From Mastigias papua (Eukaryota; Cnidaria; Scyphozoa; Rhizostomeae; Mastigiidae), in NCBI GenBank assembly GCA_964019165.1, contig OZ025274.1, positions 5,280,368 through 5,344,367 of the forward strand: DNA of 64,000 nucleotides, given 5' to 3'. The notes under the pieces were generated by a model, which worked only from the letters and a program-made list of their open reading frames with translations, did not search any database and had not been told where the DNA came from. The translations under genes and the position numbers were made by a program. This document shows positions 1 to 33,900 of this stretch, one piece after another. Numbering within the stretch: position 1 is the first letter of the stretch; each line of letters opens with the position of its first letter.

Positions 1-1397
1 TAGCCATGAGAAAAATGAGCAGTTCCAAATTTTCCTTAAAAAAACTCTGGTTGGCTCATTGGAGTATTTCCAACAGTTGATTTTAAACCCTGGAATGTTG
101 AAATGTTATACTAATTATGAAAGGACAACTTTAACAAAATTACCAATATTGTTTAATGAGCTATAAATTGCTCCATTACGTTTGGATTAACTGGATAAAA
201 CTTTTTCTCACAACTGCGTATGTTAGCAGCATATCAGAGACTCTTCTAATTGCTGCCTTTAGTATATATTGCAACAGTATAAGCCCATCCATAAAGCGCA
301 GTTTCTATGGCGATAATTTGTCATCAATAACCAGCTCATAAAATGAGAGCACTTTATTTAATACAGGTGGAAAAACCGGACGAGATACTGCCGTGCTACT
401 ACGGACCCAAAGACGTGATTTGTATGGTCAGTTTTAAGCATGGGAGCCTTTAAAAAATTATAAAATGAAGCTATGGCGTCCATGTATTTCCGAGAATATC
501 TTCCCTTCCACTTGCGTAAGGAAAAGAACACTTTCATCTAAATATAGGTAGAGATATTAAGTATTCAAATATAATATAGAAAGAAAGTAAATCCGAATTG
601 GAATGGCTAGTTTCTCAACAAACTAAACTCTTTCATATTGTTCTTGCAATACCGTTTTGGATCGTCAGATATCTCTGAAATGAAAATGTATTACAGAGTT
701 GTCATAAAAATTAGCAGGGTTTTTCAGAAATTTTAATGAAAGTGCGGCATTTACAAAGGTTTCTCCAGTTTGAGTCGAGGCGGATTTTTAAGGAGAATTT
801 ATATGAAAAAGGGTCCTGACTCACTGATTGGTTTTCAACACCTTTTACCTTGACTGGTAGGAAATTTTGATATTCTTCACTGTGAAGAGACAGAATCAGT
901 AATGTCTTACTCAATACATTAAACTGTGTAGAAAGACTCTTGTTCTATTCTTTTTTTGGAAATTACGTGCTGAACAAGGAAGGTCTCGGCTGAGTTGGTT
1001 TTAGAGACTGAACGAGGGTATTCTGGAACTTCTGATCATTTTGGTAACAAAAGACATGGTATACCAATGAAAGTCAGTAATTATCATGGTTGCAGTGCTT
1101 CTGTCAGCACATCATCTTAGACATCATAACATAATTTTCTGCCATATGTGCTTTTTTTCTTGAAGTATGTCGCTACACATTAAAACTCTCCTCGTTCCTA
1201 AACATCTATTGATCAGCTGCAAAGAGTAGTCAAGCCCCACGAGAGATAGATTTAATAGACGGAATGCAGCTCCAAGTGATTATTTCATATTTTCATATTT
1301 ACAATAGGTCTACAGAGTTCTAAAATATTTACACAAAGTAATATCTATTACAATGAATGTCTACAAAGCAAAATTGGACAAACGAGCGTGGAAGAGT
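1..1397. other. 3' flank of CFAP251, nothing recognised
   Basis: AT-rich sequence downstream of the CFAP251 stop codon. I see no exon, structured repeat or transposon protein here; the short open frames have no recognisable content. Confidence 0.5.
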
Positions 1398-21522
<20,125 letters not shown>

Positions 21523-23467
21523 TTTCTTGTTGCTCTAGATCATAGCCTGCTGGCTGCGGTTGATTTAGGCCTAAACAAAGTTGTTGCTCGGTAACGAGGC
21601 AATCTGTTAACACACCTCTCAGGAGGAGACAAGGAGAGAATCTAAGTTAGAAGAGGGGGGCTTCAACATAAATGGGGAATGGCATAAGTACTTAGATAAA
21701 ATAAACAACTTAGATAAGTAATAAGACAAGTTCTAATCAGCAGAAGTTAAGAAAGGGCCTTAAAGCTATTTACCACTCTATGACAGCCATCGCTAGAGCA
21801 ATGCACATGAATATCATTTATTTCAAACCTCAGAGATCGACTTTTCTCTAATACACAATTTTTATGCAAAAGTGGCTTATAAGAAACCAGTATTCTCCTG
21901 CTCATTAAAATTAAGACAGTTTAGTATTGGATGTTTGAGGCCTATGACAGTTGATAAGTTGATATAAGTTTGAAAATCCAATTTCACGCAAGCTTGTCAT
22001 CTCTTACTTAATTTGCATATATTTTTTGTGATAATCTATCTATTTCAGTGTTATTTTTATGTAATGCCAGTGCCTATCTTTCTGCAAGGTATTACAAAAT
22101 TTGAATATTATTGGTAAGAACGTTTTGAGAAAGTTTCAGTACTAAAATTATAAAAAAGCTAAGAAAGTTTCAATACTGGCTGAAAAAACTCTGTTATGGA
22201 TAGTCAACTGCTTTCCTATTGAATACTGCTTCTTTCCTCTGCTTTTATTGATATGCATAAAGCAGTAATCTCAAATGAAAGTAAAAATAAATTTGGTACT
22301 ATTTCCGTAGCCATCGTTTGTCAAGGGGTTTGTATTTCTTTTATATACCATTAACTATCATTTTCGCGAACTTCATATTTGTCATTTTTTTTTAGAACTT
22401 CATATTTGCTTCGTAGCACAAATCATATTCTCAGTTACTCTCATTCACGTGAATGAAGCTTCACTTACGCTATGTCCAAAGCTTAAAATTTTGTTAAATT
22501 AATCATTTTTCATACAGAAAAGGAATAGACGATCAGGCACTTAAGTCATGTTCTGTTGCCATAATTATTTGAAATAAAATGTATAAGCAACACTTTACTT
22601 TAAATAGAATCTTTCTTGTTAGATATATAATGTAACCTGCACAGACCTCTATCCAGAAAGGCACAGAGAGTTGTTTGAACTTCACATTTATGCAGAATTG
22701 CACAAAAGCCTCGATTCACACTTATCGGCTGGAATCTAGCACACGAAAACCGTCCAATTGAAGTCAATAGACTTTTTGACTAGGTATGAAACCAATAAGC
22801 CTGATGCATCTAAGGAAAGTGCCCAAAAAGTTTACAAATGCAGCATCATTTATTCTGAAATGTGATTTAGTACCATTAGATCGCTAGGGAGAATATGTTA
22901 AATGCTTGTTGATTGTTGACTGATCTTATGTTAATTGTACATTGCCATAGGGTTGCTATTTGTTGCCAAGCTTCCAATGGTCTTGTCTTGTGGCTAGTAA
23001 TATCTGTTAGTTGCACGTTCGTAATTTGCATGATTATAATAAGAATAATAATACTAATACTAAAAAACTTATTTAAAGTTCGTAGAGGCAACAGCGTCGA
23101 GCTAATTAAACCCAACTATATAAAATGTATACAAATGCCTAAAGATATAGGTATATACCTTGTCCATTTTCTAACAACTGCTTGATGTGCGTTCCATCCC
23201 GCTTTGACTTCGAAAGCCTAAATCTGATATCAACACACCTTTATATTCAACCATCACACCAAAAGACACTGCTCACCTAGAGTAAGCTAAATTGTTACTC
23301 CAAGATAACATGGTCACCAAAATAAAGTCACTTTCCAGAAAAAATGCACCAAATAGCGAGACATCGGACTAGCATAGTTATGGTTGCCATAGAAAACGAA
23401 AAGCAAAAATATGCAAGTATGCGTATACAAGTATGTTCTAATTTTTCTTCTCTTTTATCTTATACAT

Positions 23468-23595
<128 letters not shown>

Positions 23596-24148
23596 GTTTT
23601 TAAACACCAAGCTATGGGATGTCTTCTCAGCTGATTGAAAGCAGGCAATCCTCATTGAAAAATTTCAAAATTCTATTAGGTGCACCGATTCGGTAAGTAA
23701 GTTTGCCACAATCTTTCTTTATTCTTGTTGTACTATAAATTTTCAATGGTTGTGATTTCTACAGTAGTCTGAGCTTTTATTTTAACTTAGTAACATGTTA
23801 GAAGTCCACAGCACACAAACTATGTAAATGTAGCGGAGAGCCCCTCAAAAATCAGCATTGCTGAAAGGTTACCTTAAATATATGATTTGATATAAGATCG
23901 ATTAACTCTCGATCAGTACCATCAATTCTCCGCGGTCTTTCTAAATGCTGCTTTGCTATACAAATGGTTAAATAAAGGGCAGAAATGAACAAAGTAACTC
24001 ACGCTTTTCTACAAAAACAAATTGGGAAAAGAAATCAGATATTCAGAATATAAAAATCTCTAAGTGTATTCTTCAGAAGAGTTGAATACTTATCCATGAT
24101 ATATTTTATACTTAGTATACATCAGTCTACGAGCACATAAAAATTCGA

Positions 24149-24154
24149 TTTAAT
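24149..24154 (-). promoter_or_regulatory. Possible poly(A) signal of the PEP mutase
   Basis: ATTAAA on the minus strand, about 85 nt downstream of the stop codon. Position fits, but the hexamer is common in AT-rich DNA. Confidence 0.35.
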
Positions 24155-24238
24155 TTTCAACTATACTAGGCCCCATAATTATATATCTTATATGGCATAG
24201 GTGTATGGACATTGAAATCTCCCTTGCATTGTTCTATT

Positions 24239-26731
24239 TCATTTCTGTGGTAAATAAATCTTTTCGGCCTCCACAAGTTCTTGGTCGTTCTGAAGAGCAA
24301 ATATGTCCTTAACTGTAGCAACCTATGATATAAAATTAATGAAGATTAGCATCTAACAATACGGGTACTATATATTTACATGACATTTACGATAATATCA
24401 CCCAACGCTAATATTGATTCAGGTCACAAAAATCCAACAACCAATCGAACAAAAGCAAATTATTTCCACTTCTTGAGGCTACGCTGCAGATATAGCCGTA
24501 CAATAAGCCAGAGGTGGAAAAAGAATCCGACCTTATGAACATAGTTCTCAGAAATTTTGCTGGCTAACAATATTTGCGGAAAGCTTCACAGTGCATTTTT
24601 GAAACTAGCAAGAAACTCGAATTACAAATTCAAATTAACTCTCTTGACTTGAAACGGTCTACTCCAATGACAGAACAGTTAATATAGAGATAAACAGAAC
24701 TATAGATTAACAACCGATAAATACTTTCAAAACAGGAATTTTATTTGTCAAACCGCTAAGACATTTTTGCAGAAACTTTTAAACCAGGTACCAGGGTTTC
24801 CAGAAAGAAACGTATTTACCCCACCTCTGCGATACGTAAATACAAAGATCATTATGTGGGATGACTTGACACGTCTACTTGCTCACCTTCTGTTTCCTTA
24901 CTGAGTACGAGTTAGGCATTGCATTCTGTCACTTCGTGATTTTAGTAAGTGTTTGAAAATCATAGTATATCCAAAAGGCCTATAAAATACCTGCAGCAAA
25001 AACATGCCGCCATCTTGCTTAGTATTGGTGTGATATATTTAGCATTAGAGTGACAGTTATCAAAGAATATTTGTGCAACTCTCAATATTACTCCCTATAT
25101 CGTTCGCTTATGAATAAGTGGAATTATTTTATTTTTGCATTAAATGGCCAGTCCAGTTTAAAAGGCTGCTTCAAAATCACTTCATACTTAATTTGTAATG
25201 GGCAATTCACACCTATCCGATACAAAAGGGACTGTAAGTAGAGAACGTTCGAGTGACTTCACTATCAAACCAGCTTGTCTACCAATCACAGGTTTAACCC
25301 TGAGCAAATGTTGGCATTCGATGGCTATAATCCCAGAAGTCCGACAGCAAAAATGGTATTCTGCGGTGTGCACAAGCAAAGGTGAGGCTTAAAAAAAAGT
25401 CAGTCTAAGCATCACAGAATTCAGTCAACGTTCATTGTTCTTAGTGGTAAGTGGCATTTTTCAAGTGGAGCTTGACAACGCACCCATCCCCACGTGGTCC
25501 CTACCTAAGACTGCGATAGTAAACTATTGCATATGTACATGCAAAAGTTAGGCTAGGTGTCACAAAGTTCAGTTAATGTTGATTGTCCTTAGAAAGTTGC
25601 AAGTGGCATCTTTGAAGTAATATCATGAGAGAGCAAACAGGTCCCAATTAAGGTTGGGATAAATGGTGTGGACATGTAATATTGTTCCAAGATTTTATCA
25701 TGGTTGGAGAATACTTTACTAAAATGCTCCTCTTACGTTTGGTTCAATATTCATTAACGACTGTTCTTTGAAGATTGTGTTGGTTGTGTTCTGCATTGCA
25801 GTTATTGCAGCACGCACGTTGTGGTTTGCCCAGATGATGGTTGAGACCTTCCATTCTCTAAATGTATCAGTGGGTGTCTTGTAGTATTTTGTTGGCACAA
25901 TTATAACAGGGCACTATCAAGAAAGGAAGAAATAAACTTCAGAATGTCACACAACAGGATAGCTTATCCTACAAAGGAAAACAACTTAGCATCTCCTCAA
26001 GTCCCACTCTAGTAACTCATTTTCTCGCAATTTGACTTCAGTCTTTCCTAAACCCTGTTGTTTTTACGGAATTAGTTCTTATACACACATAGAAAATGAA
26101 GTGAAAAATAACTGTTTTCTGCTACATTGCACGTCATATAAATTTACATTCTATACTTTTTTCTGAATTCTCTAGTGGTCATAGACGCCAGCTGCGGGGG
26201 TGGGGCTTGAGGTTTGAGCCACCAATTGGGTAATGCAACAGAGGGCTCATTCCAAGTAAGAAATTTGCTGCCATACTGTTAGATGAGAAGCTTGATAGAA
26301 TGGCATTCGAAATTGCCACGAAATTCGATTCAGAATAGCCAAGAGGTAGGTTTATTGAAGTTTCTCATACGCACATTACCGGTATCATATACCGCTTTCT
26401 ATCTAGAAAGAGTGCATCTCTTATTGGAAAAGGGCATTTACTTAACAGATCAAGGGAGTGATCTTAGCAATTTTACCGGACCTTCACCCTCACATCTGCT
26501 CGCTTTTCTACCTTCCCGACGTCACAACAGCTGTCACCGCCAATGCTTTTATCATTTATCTATAAACAGCTCTGCTGACTGGCTGGCTAGCTATACCTAT
26601 GGCATTATTTAAAATTTTTAAATCTGCACCCACTGGGAAAATCAAATTAGTGCCTATGATATGCTAGGGAATCACAAATTATATTATATTTTTCTTGCTA
26701 CTGCACCTAAAGTATAAAGCAATTATGAAAC

Positions 26732-26818
<87 letters not shown>

Positions 26819-29800
26819 ATTAATTTAAAGTTAGCATGAACTGTTTAACCATATCATGTTTACCTGTTTCAGAGGGTTAGCTCTAAAACAAGATTTGAAA
26901 CTTACTTTGTTGTCCCAAGCTTTAACAAATGCTTCAATTTCATTTGCATCGCTCCTCTTGCTATGCATCAAAATTGCATCAGCACCAGCTGCCCTGTATG
27001 CCTCAGCACGTTTCAGAGCTTCTTCCAGTCCCCATCCAGCAATAAAAGCCTCAACTCTGGCAACAATACAGAAATCTGGATCTCGTTGGTGATCTAAAAA
27101 GGAACAGTGATTGATGCTATCATTTAGAGAGAAAATATGAAAATAAATCAAGCAAATGAAACTCAGTTCAAAATTCCAAAGAAACTAAGTACCCTTATCG
27201 AAACTAAATTGACACTGGACTCACTTACATTTCCCATACTATAATTGTGTGGCAATATGAGCAGCCGTTAGGAGGGTCTATCTACTGATAATAGTTGCAA
27301 ATGTCAGAAAACAATATAGGGAAAAGTATCCTGAATTGAGTGAATTGAGTAAATTTATGCAAAAGTGTCAATACATAGCTTGAAGGTAATTATGCCACAC
27401 TTATGTATAGGAGTGTCTGTGTTTGAATCTTTAAGAGAGTAAACATATAACAAGTCTAGAAGAGAATGCAATCACAAAGTATCCAACATCTGCCATAAGT
27501 TATTACGCAACCAACTCAACTGTCACTGATAGGAGGGAATGAGATCTAAAAAACTTTGTATAACAACAGGAACCCCACCTTTACAAGCTTTGATCTTAAG
27601 AGCAAACTCATCCACATCTGCCAATGGCTGGGCTCTTCCATCAAGAAGAGAATTTGTCTTGGGAAAAAGCTTGTCTTCCATACATGCCCCAGCAACACCT
27701 CTTTCCTCTAGCTTTCTAACAAGCCTTCGAGCATTGTTGAAGTTTCCATAGCCAGTATCAGCATCCAGTAAAATAGGAATATCTGTTACATCACTCATAT
27801 ACTCAAGCACATCTAATACCTGTGTCCAAGATGCTTCATTGCTATCTCGAACACCTAGTGATGCAGATATTGAGAGACCACTGCCCCAAATACCCTTGAA
27901 TCCTGGAATGAAAGATGATCATCATGACAAAAACATGACAAGTAGAAGTCAAGACCCATGCTCGTCATATCAGGTATTATTTTATATTCTTAGGAAGAAT
28001 CAAGCTTTCATCATCAGTCATATAGGATAGTATATATAGGGCTTTCAATGGGTGGTGTGTGATAGCTTGCATGTGTAGAAATGTGCCCAAGAGTCAATTT
28101 GCCTAGTGGTATTCATTTCCCATGTTGAGAGTGATATCTGGGATGTGCCAGATGTTTCGAGTCAATGTTTAGTAACAGGCCAATCCACTTGAAAAACTCT
28201 TTCGGCATAACACATTTGAATGTAACACCCAAATCCGCAAAAGCAATCCAATATGATTTCATACTGGATTGACTATGAGGCCAGCAGAGATACTAGAAAT
28301 AAAAGCCTCAGCATCAATCTGATATGAAATCATATTGGATTGGGGTGTATACACGATTCTGTATACAATTCATACCATATTTATATGTCTACTGATATCA
28401 TACCATATTCATTATCATCTTCATGTAAACGGAAGGCCTATACAGTGTGAAAACATATCTGGTTCAGATTAATCTGACACAACATAAAGGGGGTCTAAAC
28501 TACAATAGTATGCTTATCAAAGTTACAATCATAGTTCTTGTAGAGAGTTGCAAAGAGAAAGCCCATTATATTGTGCTATCAAATCATATATATTTAATTG
28601 TGCATCCCACTCTGTTCACACATGCTGTTGATTGCTGTTATATCAATGCTAAAATCCTTAGATTATTTATTTTTAAACCTCAAAACAGAACTGAAGTGCT
28701 CAAAATTGCCTACCTGCATTCTGGACAATCTTAGCAGCAAGTCCATTGTGAGCTTCCATTAAGAACTCAAGTTCATTTGAATTCAACATATTTTTTAACT
28801 GTGTAGTTTTCTAAAGGTGAAGCAAGCCATTCATAAATATTTATCATTATTTGTGATGATCTAATAATTGTCATATTCATAAGAAATGTACTTTCCAGTC
28901 TATGAAACCTGGAACTCTCCTCTCTCTCTAAAGCAATATAATCAATAGCTTTGCAGTCAATGACACAATGACTCCTTTCAATTCTTTAATGAGAAGATTA
29001 AATAGAGAAGATGAGTGGTGAAAAGACTTGAGAAAACTATTGACAAGAGCATACCTTTGATGCATCTGAGCTAGAGAAGCACTTCTGAGGAAGCACTGCC
29101 ACTAAAAGCAAAAGGAAGTATGGTAGCATTCAATTGACAATCTAATTATATATTTATATATACTGTTTGATATTCAAACAAAGATCCTTCTTTTGAAGGA
29201 GCTGCAAATTTGTTTAAATCTGTAATGAACTAATGAAGACCATTAACTGTTAGCCCCAAAACTTGTTTATGAAACACTCTCTTGGCACCATCTAAAAAAC
29301 AAGCTTCTGGGTTTGAATATAGATTTCATAATATATATACTTAGTCTGAAGAGCCAGTATCATCCTCAAGTCCAGATATACCTCTTTACTAATCAAAAGA
29401 TCATGGAGCTTATCACACATCTAATTTTCCCTTAAATTGGAGGATTGGACAAAAGCATCATAGAAAACTCTACAAAATTATTTATCAATCTTGATATCCT
29501 AAATTGTAAAAACATATTTGCTGACTCTCCAATACGGCTTTTCATCATTTCAGAATTGTCTCTGTAGAAGGTAGACAATATAAGGCAGAACTGTAGAAAT
29601 GTAAATAATAGACTGGGCAGGTGAAGGTTAATATGGCTCACCAACAACTTGGTGCATTGCATACCCAAAGTTATCAAGACACAGTGTGTGGTCCTGGAAA
29701 TTTTCCTCAAAACACTGTTACCAGGGATGCCTGGACTGGAAAATGGCAAGGGGGCAAATGCTGTATGCAGGGCACTTAAGATGTGACTTTTTGTCTGATA

Positions 29801-30636
29801 TCATGAACAAAATAATTTCCTTGGCTAGATTTCATGCTTAAAATAGTGATATGAAACACGTGAGAGGGTATGGTTTAAGAGGTTATTTGATTTCATCACA
29901 AAACTTTTCTAGTCATCATGATGGTAGTAATGAAGGACAAGTTGTACAGTTTTACTCCTCAAAATGCAATGGAGACAATAGCTAAACTTGCTTCACTTTG
30001 TAAGCTAAAAAGTCAAGTGCAAACTCAACGTGCACGCCTCAGACCAAGTGCACACTTACACACCTGACATTTTGCTCGTGCAAACTTGAGATCTCCTTGA
30101 GAACCCGGGGTCGTAAACGGCCAAACTCTGCAATCAGGCATGCTACCACCAATAATGAACAGACCCTCGAGACATCATGCAGCTATACACAAGAAACTAC
30201 CTGTTGTTTAGCACATGTAACACATGTTTTTAAGAATAATTTCATCATTTTGTTTCACAGATTTACCACAGCCATATTGTTTCACGAATGGGTGGGGCAC
30301 AACTGTCGTCTGAGTGCAGGTGTGTTGCACTTACCCCTTACCTATTTTGGGAAAAATAATATCTTTACAAATATTTCAATCACTTTCGATATCCCTTTCC
30401 GACCAATCGGACAATATTTTGTATTGAGGTACAGTAATGTAAAGTAGAATGGGTCTCTGTGTTTTTCACACGGGGGGAGGGGCCGGGGGGCGATAAGCGC
30501 TAACGCGTCACTGCTGCACTACAGTGGAAGCGGTGTATACTTCAAATCCTATGATTAATATAATAGCCTCACCAGTAGCGCCATGCTTTGACACGATTCT
30601 TGATGTTACGCATTTAGCAACAATTCTCAGTGCCAT
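24239..30636 (-). CDS. PEPM: Phosphoenolpyruvate phosphomutase, 7 exons
   Basis: Isomerises phosphoenolpyruvate to phosphonopyruvate, the entry step to C-P compounds such as 2-aminoethylphosphonate. Exons: 30573-30636, 29055-29101, 28714-28810, 27579-27902, 26906-27093, 25737-25913, 24239-24322; 981 nt, 326 aa, all GT-AG. Compared with the mussel enzyme, the key residues are kept with an offset of 31: Asp89 (D58), Asp116 and Asp118 in [11 protein letters not shown] (D85, D87), Glu145-Asp146-Lys147 and Lys151-Thr-Asn153 in EDKLFPKTN (E114, K120, N122), Arg190 (R159). The first about 30 residues are basic and hydroxylated without acids ([17 protein letters not shown]), as in mitochondrial presequences. 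No phosphonopyruvate decarboxylase or aminotransferase lies in the window. Confidence 0.95.
25395..25640. repeat. Diverged two-unit tandem repeat
   Basis: In PEP mutase intron 6. CACAGAATTCAGTCAACGTT followed by GTGGCATTTTTCAAGTGG is repeated about 150 bp later as CACAAAGTTCAGTTAATGTT and GTGGCATCTTTGAAGT. Origin unknown. Confidence 0.55.
26736..26816. repeat. (CAAT)n microsatellite
   Basis: About 80 bp of CAAT/ATCA tetranucleotides in PEP mutase intron 5, 90 bp from the exon 5 donor. Confidence 0.95.
28245..28342. repeat. Hairpin-forming inverted repeat in PEP mutase intron 3
   Basis: AATCCAATATGATTTCATA and its exact reverse complement flank inner arms (GGATTGACTATGAGGC and GCCTCAGCATCAATC) that also largely pair. 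About 40-nt arms close over a loop of about 20 nt. It could be a small foldback element or a precursor-like hairpin. Confidence 0.6.
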
Positions 30637-30909
30637 AGTCGCAAGGTTTTAGCGGCAAGAACTTTCAGGGTGCTTCGTGTGCACGTGGCAATTGTAGGTT
30701 TTAGGCTCACTTTTGAATTTTTTAATTTGTGGACTCGATTTCAAACAGAGGTTAAAATCTTGTTGGTTGAATTCATAGAATTGTGGGATGCACTGGGGAA
30801 TTCACATGCCCAAATCTTTATCCAGAGACCGGAAGTCACTTGTAATCGATTGTGTTATCAACGTATTGGGGTGATTGAGCAGTGGGGCCAACAAGAAAGT
30901 TACATCAAG
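30637..30909. promoter_or_regulatory. Divergent promoter interval, PEP mutase / MIF
   Basis: 273 bp separate the two start codons on opposite strands, leaving room for only one shared promoter region unless 5' exons are missing. No TATA box is evident. Confidence 0.5.
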
Positions 30910-33900
30910 ATGCCTAAGTTCGTTGTTGAAACTAATGTAAGTGAGAAAGACTTTCCAGCAGATTGGCACAAAAGTGCCACAGAACTGATTGCGAAGTTGC
31001 TGGGAAAACCAATTCAGGCAAGTAGTCTTTCTTATCATATCTATAAACTTCAGGATGTTCATTTATGTTACATTTTGTGGTCTATGCCAGATCAAATAAG
31101 TGGGTGACTTGCATTAGTTCACCATGCAGGCAGCTGTGATGTCAAAAATTTTTAGCAAGGAAGCTTTAGATTCAACTGCATGCACAGAGGGGGCGGTTTT
31201 CTTGAAACCACGCCCATACTTTCAACGAAGCGGACGTGGTAATTTAGCCCTATCAAACTAAAATGAAATGAAATGTGAATAGATTTACAATCTGAATGGA
31301 CTGACTGAACACCATTCTTATAAACCACAGGATAGTCTTTGAACAGCAAGACCAGTGTAAGATATTGTCAAAGTTTGGTTAGATAAACACTCTCCTCCCC
31401 CCCTCTACCCTCCCCCCTCCAAAACTGAATATCACTTTTAGCAAAGGGGTATCTGCCTCTTTGAGTCCTCATAGAAATTGCTACTGCATGTGGGGTCCTA
31501 AACATCAACAAGATGTGGTAGTTACAGCTCCACCCACTTTCCAATCACTGTATCAATCTTAGATTCCAGCAAATTGGCCAACAAGTAAGTTATTTTGCAC
31601 AAGTTAGACCAGTCCAGTGTATCTTTCTTGCTATCAAAGAGCATTCAATTGCATTATGGAAAAAGCAAAACCGGTGTAGTTTAGTAATTAAGTGTTGTAG
31701 TATGGAACTTAGTTGTTGCCTGTCCACTAGGTCTATTTTACTTTGAGTAATCATTGGGAACCTGCTATTTTGTTTAGTTGTTATGGCATATATACAGCCA
31801 TTTTCCTAACAACTCATCATTGGGTTAGAGTGGGCAATTATATTTTTTGGGCCTAATAAGAAGCAGAAAATATTGTGGAGGATCATGCTAAAAAGCTATT
31901 CAGTTCTGCATAATGTTGATCACATCTTTTATATACATTAATAAAAACCAAATCCTAAATAAAAGCAACTTTGGTTCATGTAATACAACTTCAAAATATT
32001 TTTGTTTTTAATTTGCACTTATCCTCTCATGGGCCTGTCAGAGTCAACCAACTGACCATATGTGGCCCATGGACCATTCAGTGCCCAGGTCTGGTTTAAA
32101 ATGATCTATTCCAGCACCAGGATTTTCTGTTGTAGAAAGTGTCTATAAAGTATATAAGATGTTCTGTCACTACCAAACTTCTATTTATAGGTAGCATTTT
32201 TTTATATAGCTGAAATTTCTTGTCTCCATTCTTCTTTTACATTTTTTATGTCAATTTGATAACTGTTCTTAAGAAACTCAAAAGTCTCAAAACTTTTTGA
32301 TGTCAATTTGTCTTTTAGTTTGTGATGGTTCTAAGTGTACCAGGGTTAAACATGACTTTTGGTGGTACAACTGATCCATGTGCCGCAGTCAGCCTGACAA
32401 GCATTGGAAAAGTAGATGCAAATGATAACAGAAAAAGTGCACCTCAAATCACGGAGTTTATAGAATCAACACTCAAAATTCCTAAAGATAGGTATTACAG
32501 GAAATCTTTTTGGATCAGTGCTATAAATTCATATTGTTTACCCATTTCTCTCTTCCATGTCCTTCTCCATTTGTCCTAGTCCTGTAATTTTCAACTATAT
32601 TGATTAGGCTGTTTTATTCAGAATATTTTTTTTAGTACAATATTCAAAATAAAATATGATTACAAGTGCGCGCACACACCCACACATGTGTGCACAGTTC
32701 TACATGAAATGTGCAGTTGTAAAATCATTTTGTGAAGTTTTTATGAGGAATATATGCAGATTACATTATTCACCCCTCTAGAAAAATTCCCTTTGTAGTA
32801 TAGTGTTATATATAAATTTCATTTCCCATAATGATGTCAATAAAGTACTCATAATTTCAGTACCTTCACATCAGGTGGATTTTGTTTATGTCAATGAGGA
32901 TCAAGGTTTTTATCCTCAATATAGTGCCAGCATAAACTAAATGATTAATGTGCAACTTTGAATCTTCCTGAAACAAGCCCTCCTGTTCAGTACTCTTGAG
33001 TCCCAAATAAAATGCCCCCTTATTAATTTTTTGAAAAAACCTTCCCAGGACACCCTTATTCCAAACCCCCTGTTTTTTATTTTTGCACCTGTAAGTCAGT
33101 GGAATATTGAGAAATGTGAGAAATCATGCTTGTCATCTTGTTTACAGTTGGAATGAGTTGTGAAACTGATCCATAGCTATTATAATTAGAGAAATTCTCC
33201 ACCCACCCGAGTTATTCCAACCCCCCTACTATTCTATCTCCCCCACCTACTCAGCACTTAAGAGTAATAGTACGATTGGTGTAAACTCATTACTGCAGGG
33301 ATTTCAGTGGGGGGCGAGCGATAGCGCGCGCGTGCGCTGGCACGCACCCAGGGTTACGTTTAGGAGCGATTAATCGCGCGCCCAGTAATAAACATTTCCC
33401 TTGTGAAGAGCGACATCCAGAATCCGACAATCGTTATGATCCATTGCTGAGTAGTAGGCTCGCCCACTTGAGAAACTCCTTTTCGAAACGTATTGATTTT
33501 TAGTGGACTGACACATATTTATCTTTTCTTATTTGTTGGTAAGGCGGGGTGCTTCTTCGTTTCCATTTGCTAACGCTCTCTTCGCTCGTTTGTCTTTTGA
33601 CTGGGTTGGGCTACAACAAATAGGAACTCTTTTGGGCTTCTCTTAGCTTTGTCTTCAATCTCATCCAGTAAACTTGATATCTGTCATAATTTCACATTAA
33701 ATTTGGTGCATGGAAAGTTCGACGTCTGAATCGAACTGGGATTAAATACATTTGGGTCGACCTAAATTCACATATTTCATATTTCATATTTAGTCATCAT
33801 GATACTCCTTCAGTTATATAATGGTAATTTACATAGAAAGCAGAATAAATAAATAAATACATAAAAAATAAAAATGGTACTTAAATAAATAAAGGTATCT

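Noticed and set aside
26736..26816. CRISPR-like or regulatory array
   Set aside because: It is a plain (CAAT)n microsatellite in an animal intron, without spacers.
30670..31107. 145-codon open frame starting upstream of MIF
   Set aside because: The MIF family starts at Met-Pro (30910), since Pro1 is catalytic; upstream codons are 5' UTR read-through and the last part is intron.
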